DNA of 64,000 bases from Xanthobacteraceae bacterium. GTDB taxonomy: Bacteria > Pseudomonadota > Alphaproteobacteria > Rhizobiales > Xanthobacteraceae. Positions 59,787-64,000 of the stretch are shown here, piece after piece. The translations under genes and the position numbers were made by a program. The DNA is taken from contig CP075369.1 in NCBI GenBank assembly GCA_019454205.1, forward strand, positions 868,001 through 932,000. Direction: 5' to 3'. Positions within the stretch are counted from its first letter, which is position 1. The number at the start of each line of letters is the position of its first letter. A model generated the notes under the pieces. It made no database searches and was not told the DNA's origin. It saw only the letters and a list, made by a program, of their open reading frames with translations.

Positions 59787-61400
59787 ATGTCCGACACTTC
59801 TCTCACCCATCCCAAAGCCAACGAAACGCCAATCGAGCGCGAAGTCGCGCGCCGGCGCACGTTTGCGATCATCTCGCATCCGGACGCGGGCAAGACTACG
59901 CTCACCGAAAAGCTCCTGCTGTTCGGCGGCGCGATCAATCTCGCGGGCGAGGTCAAGGCGAAGAAGAACCGCATCAACACGCGCTCGGACTGGATGGCGA
60001 TCGAGCGCGAGCGCGGCATCTCGGTCGTGACCTCCGTGATGACGTTCGAGTTCGGCGGGCTGGTGTTCAACCTGCTCGACACGCCAGGCCACGAAGACTT
60101 CTCCGAAGACACCTACCGCACGCTGACCGCTGTCGACTCCGCCGTCATGGTGATCGACGCCGCGAAGGGCATCGAGGCGCGTACGCGCAAGCTGTTCGAG
60201 GTCTGCCGCCTGCGCGACATTCCCATCGTTACCTTCATCAATAAAATGGATCGCGAGAGCCGCGACCCGTTCGAGATCCTAGACGAGATCGAAAAGACGC
60301 TGGCGCTCGACACCGCGCCGGTGACCTGGCCCATCGGCCGGGGCAGGGATTTTGCGGGTACGGTGGAGCTTTCCTCCGGCGGCGTTCGCCGTCTCGAAGC
60401 CGACGCCAACGCCGCACGCGAAAAGATGGACGCGGCGCAGATGGCTTCGCTCGGTGCGAACCTCGATGCGGCGGCGCTCGAAGAGGAATTGATGCTGGCC
60501 AAGGAAGGCACCAAGAAATTCGAACTTGGTCCCTTCCGCGAAGGACATCTTACTCCGGTGTTCTTCGGCTCCGCGCTGAAGAACTTCGGCGTGCGCGATC
60601 TCTTGGAAGCGCTTGGCGATTACGCGCCGCAGCCGCGCGCGCAGGTCGCCGACAAGCGCACGGTGGAAGCGGCAGAGCCGAAGCTGACAGCCTTTGTCTT
60701 CAAGATTCAGGCGAACATGGACCCGAACCACCGCGACCGCATCGCGTTCGCGCGGCTCTGCTCCGGCAAGCTCTCGCGAGGCATGAAGGTGAAGGTCGCG
60801 CGCACCGAAAAACAGATGGCGCTGAATGCGCCGCAATTTTTCTTTGCAAAGGATCGCGCGCTGGCCGAGGAAGCCTATGCCGGTGATGTGGTCGGCATCC
60901 CGAACCATGGCGTGCTCCGCATCGGCGACACGCTGACCGAAGGCGAGGCGCTGAACTTCGTTGGCGTGCCTTCGTTCGCGCCGGAAATCCTCCGCCGCGT
61001 AAAGCTCGGCGATCCGATGAAGGCGAAGAAACTCAAGGAAGCGCTCCAGCAACTCGCGGAAGAGGGCGTGGTGCAGGTGTTCCAGCCGATGGACGGCGCG
61101 CCGGCCTTGGTCGGCGTGGTTGGCCCGCTACAGCTCGACGTGCTGAAAGCGCGGCTTGACGCCGAGTACGGCCTCCAGATTTCGTTGGAGCAAAGCGAGT
61201 TCGATCTTGCGCGCTGGGTATCGGGCGAGGATCGCGCCAAAGTGGACACCTTCATCAGCGCCAAGACGTTTTCGATGGCGACCGATCTCGACGGCGACCC
61301 CGTGTTCCTCGCGAAAAGCAACTTCGACCTCGACTACACGCGCGAGCGCGCGCCGGGCGTGGTATTCAGCGACATCAAGGACGTGAAGAAGGCGGCGTAG
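59787..61400 (+). CDS. prfC: peptide chain release factor 3
   Basis: 537 residues. GTPase motifs: G1 SHPDAGKTTL, G3 DTPGHEDFSEDTYR and G4 NKMD (near base 60240). A second beta-barrel domain and the RF3-type C-terminus (DPVFLAKSNFDLDYTRERAP) are complete. Recycles RF1/RF2 from the ribosome after termination. Followed by a composite REP element. Confidence 0.97.
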   Translation: MSDTSLTHPKANETPIEREVARRRTFAIISHPDAGKTTLTEKLLLFGGAINLAGEVKAKKNRINTRSDWMAIERERGISVVTSVMTFEFGGLVFNLLDTPGHEDFSEDTYRTLTAVDSAVMVIDAAKGIEARTRKLFEVCRLRDIPIVTFINKMDRESRDPFEILDEIEKTLALDTAPVTWPIGRGRDFAGTVELSSGGVRRLEADANAAREKMDAAQMASLGANLDAAALEEELMLAKEGTKKFELGPFREGHLTPVFFGSALKNFGVRDLLEALGDYAPQPRAQVADKRTVEAAEPKLTAFVFKIQANMDPNHRDRIAFARLCSGKLSRGMKVKVARTEKQMALNAPQFFFAKDRALAEEAYAGDVVGIPNHGVLRIGDTLTEGEALNFVGVPSFAPEILRRVKLGDPMKAKKLKEALQQLAEEGVVQVFQPMDGAPALVGVVGPLQLDVLKARLDAEYGLQISLEQSEFDLARWVSGEDRAKVDTFISAKTFSMATDLDGDPVFLAKSNFDLDYTRERAPGVVFSDIKDVKKAA

Positions 61401-61405
61401 TGCGG

Positions 61406-61450
61406 CCTCATGGTGAGGAGCGATGCGAAAGCATCGCGTCTCGAACCATG
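61406..61450. repeat. REP-type palindrome B, second copy
   Basis: CCTCATGGT ... ACCATGATG frame the hairpin GCGATGC-GAAA-GCATCGC, nearly the same sequence as 51994-52042. It follows prfC by 5 bp. Confidence 0.85.
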
Positions 61451-61454
61451 ATGC

Positions 61455-61560
61455 TCATCCTTCGAGACGCGCGCAACCGATCTAGGGTCTACCCGAGATC
61501 GGAATTTAGATGACCAAGTCGGGTAAACCCGACTTGGTGGGCGCGCTCCTCAGGATGAGG
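61455..61560. repeat. REP-type palindrome A split by two inserted stem-loops
   Basis: The arms of palindrome A (TCATCCTTCGAGACGCGCGC at 61455-61474 and CGCGCTCCTCAGGATGAGG at 61542-61560) enclose about 65 bases. These hold two further hairpins: CCGATCT...AGATCGG (61477-61502) and CCAAGTCGGG-TAAA-CCCGACTTGG (61514-61537). The second is a perfect 10-bp stem. The whole sits between convergent prfC and the flavoprotein gene. Confidence 0.85.
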
Positions 61561-61565
61561 ATGGT

Positions 61566-62468
61566 TCAAGCCAAATTCCGCTCCAGTTCGTTATGGATCT
61601 TCGTCGCGGCAATCGCGGCATGGCCGATGCCGACGCTGATCTGGTGCAAATCCGAAACCACGTCACCGGCAGCATAAATGCCTCTCACCGAAGTCCGCTG
61701 GCAGTCGTCGACGATCAGGTTGCCGGTTTCGTTCGCCTTCGCGCCGAGGGCGGTCGCGACAGTCGAGCGAACCTCGCAGCCCAGCGCCGGATAGAGCACG
61801 TCGAACTGCATCCGCTTGCCGGATTCGAGCACCGCGGTAATGCCTTTGCCGGCGCGGTCGATATCGACGGCGCATTCGGGGGAGAGGGTAACCGCTGCTT
61901 CTTCCATCGCGCGCCGTGCTTCAGCGGAGGCTTTTGCCGGATCATCGATGCAAAGCAGCGTCACGTCCTTTGAATAGGTTCGCAGGAACAGCGCTTTCTT
62001 CCAGCCGGTCTCCACGTCGCCCAGCACGGCAATGCGCTGATCGCGCGCTTCGTAGCCGTCGCAGATCGGGCAGAAACGCAGCGCGCCTTCGTAAACCGCG
62101 TCGCGCAGGCCGGGCAGCGACGGCGTTTCGTCGATGATGCCGGTCGCCATGACGATTCGTTTCGCGGCGATGGTTTTGCCGTCTGCGGTGGTGACGAAAC
62201 CGTCGCGTGCTTCTTCGAGCTTGCTCACTTCGCCTTTTCGGATTTCGGCCCCGTATTCCTCCGCATGCTCGCGCAATTTCGCGAGCAGCGCCTTACCGGA
62301 GATGCCGTCTTCAAAGCCGGGATAGTTATGCGAGGTCGGAATCCATGCCGCGCGGCTTCTTCCCGCGTCGATCACCAGAACCCTGCGCCGGTAGCGGGCA
62401 AGATAGATTGCCGCGGTCAGTCCCGCAGGCCCGCCACCCACGATCAGGCAGTCATAGGCGTCGCTCAT
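61566..62468 (-). CDS. thioredoxin-reductase-like NAD(P)/FAD oxidoreductase
   Basis: 300 residues from ATG 62468 (GGGGGA upstream). FAD site LIVGGGPAGLTAAIYLARY, redox pair CPIC in LRFCPICDGYEARDQ, NAD(P) site VLGDVETGWKKALFL and the C-terminal GIYAAGDVVSD. About the length of TrxB, but the NAD(P) loop lacks the usual GxGxxA (here GDVETG), so it may be a flavin-dependent disulfide reductase or dithiol oxidase with another partner. Encoded alone. Confidence 0.85.
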   Translation of the reverse strand: MSDAYDCLIVGGGPAGLTAAIYLARYRRRVLVIDAGRSRAAWIPTSHNYPGFEDGISGKALLAKLREHAEEYGAEIRKGEVSKLEEARDGFVTTADGKTIAAKRIVMATGIIDETPSLPGLRDAVYEGALRFCPICDGYEARDQRIAVLGDVETGWKKALFLRTYSKDVTLLCIDDPAKASAEARRAMEEAAVTLSPECAVDIDRAGKGITAVLESGKRMQFDVLYPALGCEVRSTVATALGAKANETGNLIVDDCQRTSVRGIYAAGDVVSDLHQISVGIGHAAIAATKIHNELERNLA

Positions 62469-62655
62469 GGAAATCCCCCGTTCGGCTTCGTTAACGCGGG
62501 AGAGTGCTATTCGGTTTCCGCACCGCCGCGACAGATTCGCCTCCGCACCCCTTCCGTTGTAAACACCCGCTCCCTATCTGCTGGCCCGCGCGGACTACGG
62601 AAAATCGTTATCCCGCAAAACCGTTGGCCAAAGGGAAGCGAGCAGGAGAGCGCCC

Positions 62656-63498
62656 ATGTCGATCCAGAACACCGCCGACATCCGCCGGAACACCGCACCC
62701 GACATCCGCGCCCGCAAGGGCCGCGAGCCGATCGTGTCGCTGACCTCCTACCACGCCCACACCGCGCGCTGGCTCGACGCCCATGTCGACCTGCTGCTGG
62801 TCGGCGACTCGCTCGGCATGGTGATGCACGGCTTCGAGACCACCGTGCCGGTGACGCTGGAGATGATGATTTTGCAGGGCCACGCCGTCATGCGCGGCTC
62901 GAAGAAAGCGCTGGTCGTTGTCGACCTGCCGTTCGGCACCTATGAGGCCAGCCCCGAACAGGCATTCCACACCGCCGCCCGCGTGCTGAAGGAAACCGGC
63001 TGCGGCGCGGTGAAGATGGAAGGCGGGGTGAAGATGGCGGAGCATGTGCGCTTCCTCACCGATCGCGGCATCCCGGTGATGGGCCATGTCGGCCTGACGC
63101 CGCAGTCGATCAACACGCTCGGCTCGTTCCGCGCCCGCGGCCGCGAGGAGAGCGAGTGGGGACCGATCCTCGACGACGCCAAGGCGATCTCGGATGCCGG
63201 TGCGTTCTCCATCGTGCTGGAAGCGATGGCCGAGCCGCTGGCGCAGAAGATCACGAAGGAAGTCCCGGTCCCGACCATCGGTATCGGCGCGTCTTCGGCC
63301 TGCGACGGCCAGATCCTCGTGCTCGAAGATCTGCTCGGCCTGTCGCCGCGCGTGCCGAAGTTCGTGAAGCAGTACGCCGACATGGGCCGCCTGATCGAGG
63401 AGGCGGTGTCGAGCTACGCGAACGAGGTCCGCGACCGCTCTTTCCCGGCGGCGGAGCATGTTTACGCATTGAAAAATAAGGCAAAAACCGGCGCCTGA
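62656..63498 (+). CDS. panB: 3-methyl-2-oxobutanoate hydroxymethyltransferase
   Basis: 280 residues from ATG 62656 (AGGAG 9 nt upstream). TIM barrel: ARKGREPIVSLTSYHAHTAR, LLLVGDSLGMVMHGFETT with the Mg-binding Asp, GCGAVKMEGGVKMAEHVRFL, VMGHVGLTPQSIN and IGIGASSACDGQILVLEDLLG. Forms ketopantoate, first step of pantothenate synthesis. It precedes the YfgM-like gene, an order seen in rhizobial genomes. Confidence 0.96.
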   Translation: MSIQNTADIRRNTAPDIRARKGREPIVSLTSYHAHTARWLDAHVDLLLVGDSLGMVMHGFETTVPVTLEMMILQGHAVMRGSKKALVVVDLPFGTYEASPEQAFHTAARVLKETGCGAVKMEGGVKMAEHVRFLTDRGIPVMGHVGLTPQSINTLGSFRARGREESEWGPILDDAKAISDAGAFSIVLEAMAEPLAQKITKEVPVPTIGIGASSACDGQILVLEDLLGLSPRVPKFVKQYADMGRLIEEAVSSYANEVRDRSFPAAEHVYALKNKAKTGA

Positions 63499-63608
63499 GC
63501 CGGTTGCCACGATACGCCCACATCTCTATTTTACGCCCGCTTTAACGAAAAACGGGCTATGGGAGCGCGTCTCCGCGAGAGGCTTGGGACGCGACCCTCG
63601 GGAATTGC

Positions 63609-64000
63609 ATGTCGGACATTATCCGCGAAGTCGATGAAGAACTGCGCCGCGAGCGCCTTGCGAAGATCTGGAAGCAATACGGCGGCTACATCGTCGGTGC
63701 GGCGCTGCTGATTGTCGCCGCCACCGCCGGCTGGCGTGCGTGGGAATACTACGCGGAGAAAGCCGCGGCCGAAGCCAGCGCACGCTTCGAAGCGGCGCAG
63801 AAGCTCGCCAATGACGACGCCAAGTCTGACGAGGCGAAGAAGGCACTGGGCGACATCGTCGCCAACGGTCCTTCCGGCTACAAGCTGCTCGCGCGCTTCC
63901 GGCTCGCGGGCGAGATCGGCGAGAAGAACGCGCAGGAAGGTGCGGCCGCCTTCGACGCCATCGCCGCCGACACTTCGGTCGAGCAGAACTTCCGCGACAT
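63609..64000 (+). CDS. YfgM-like TPR membrane protein (3' truncated by window end)
   Basis: About 130 residues visible from ATG 63609. N-terminus MSDIIREVDEELRRERLAKI, then one transmembrane helix (about 24-42, GGYIVGAALLIVAATAGWRA) and the start of a TPR-like helical domain (ASARFEAAQKLANDDA ... KKALGDIV). Matches the YfgM/CpoB-like ancillary SecYEG partner; in relatives it is followed by bamB and der. The last codons are outside the window. Confidence 0.85.
   Translation, partial: MSDIIREVDEELRRERLAKIWKQYGGYIVGAALLIVAATAGWRAWEYYAEKAAAEASARFEAAQKLANDDAKSDEAKKALGDIVANGPSGYKLLARFRLAGEIGEKNAQEGAAAFDAIAADTSVEQNFRD

Noticed and set aside
63486..63505. AACCGGC...GCCGGTT hairpin at the panB stop as terminator
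   Set aside because: Stem of 7 bp with no T-tract after it; too weak to call.
1..64000. CRISPR array or rRNA operon
   Set aside because: No regularly spaced repeats and no rRNA-like stretches were seen on reading either strand.

Overview
The window is a stretch of a GC-rich alphaproteobacterial chromosome, most likely Hyphomicrobiales (Xanthobacteraceae/Nitrobacteraceae-like). This rests on gene content and order (panB followed by a YfgM-like TPR gene, an ohrR/ohr pair, an arsR-arsC-aquaporin operon, many Tat-exported enzymes) and on REP-type palindromes typical of that group. The assignment is an inference from reading; no database was searched.

Layout. 1-7.7 kb: the 3' part of an RND efflux pump, a convergent NAD/SAF-domain oxidoreductase, then gcdH, bioB and a family III CoA-transferase in one direction (a glutarate/lysine degradation module with an embedded biotin synthase). 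7.9-12.7 kb: three consecutive SGNH hydrolases and an MBOAT acyltransferase, which look like a polysaccharide O-acylation locus. 12.8-15.9 kb: two convergent Tat-exported enzymes, a thiamine-diphosphate enzyme and a D-amino-acid-oxidase-like flavoprotein.

16.1-32.3 kb is an integrative element lodged at the 3' end of a tRNA-Gln(CTG) gene. At its left end are an XRE repressor and an ImmA/IrrE-like protease. A tightly overlapping DNA-replication-like module follows (toprim/zinc-finger primase-like protein, SF3-like ATPase, small proteins), then a type I restriction-modification system (hsdR, hsdM, hsdS), a TspO and P-type ATPase pair, and a large serine recombinase whose stop codon lies inside the tRNA. 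The repressor promoter and the recombinase promoter carry related palindromes, suggesting one regulator controls both ends.

32.3-64 kb returns to ordinary chromosome with small accessory patches. It contains DUF883/YqjE-like membrane proteins, an AI-2E-type permease, a 57-residue membrane protein, a Ppx/GppA phosphatase with rlmE, an MFS pump, and a TetR-controlled alpha/beta hydrolase with an apparent frameshift in its Tat signal. It continues with an arsenic operon and an AT-rich HNH gene next to enoyl-CoA hydratase and guaB. After that come MAPEG proteins, mtnN, an RsmB-like methyltransferase, an Aat-like transferase, guaA and an AT-rich PIN-like gene. The stretch ends with ohrR/ohr, an ArsR-SRPBCC-VOC operon with a perfect palindromic operator, prfC, a thioredoxin-reductase-like flavoprotein, panB and the start of a YfgM-like gene. 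The REP elements lie in the convergent gaps after the RsmB-like gene and after prfC.

No CRISPR array, rRNA or complete insertion sequence was seen. The observations most worth following up are the exported ThDP enzyme with Asp at the catalytic Glu position, the frameshifted Tat leader, the dual-end operator of the element, and the out-of-frame overlapping gene pair inside it.
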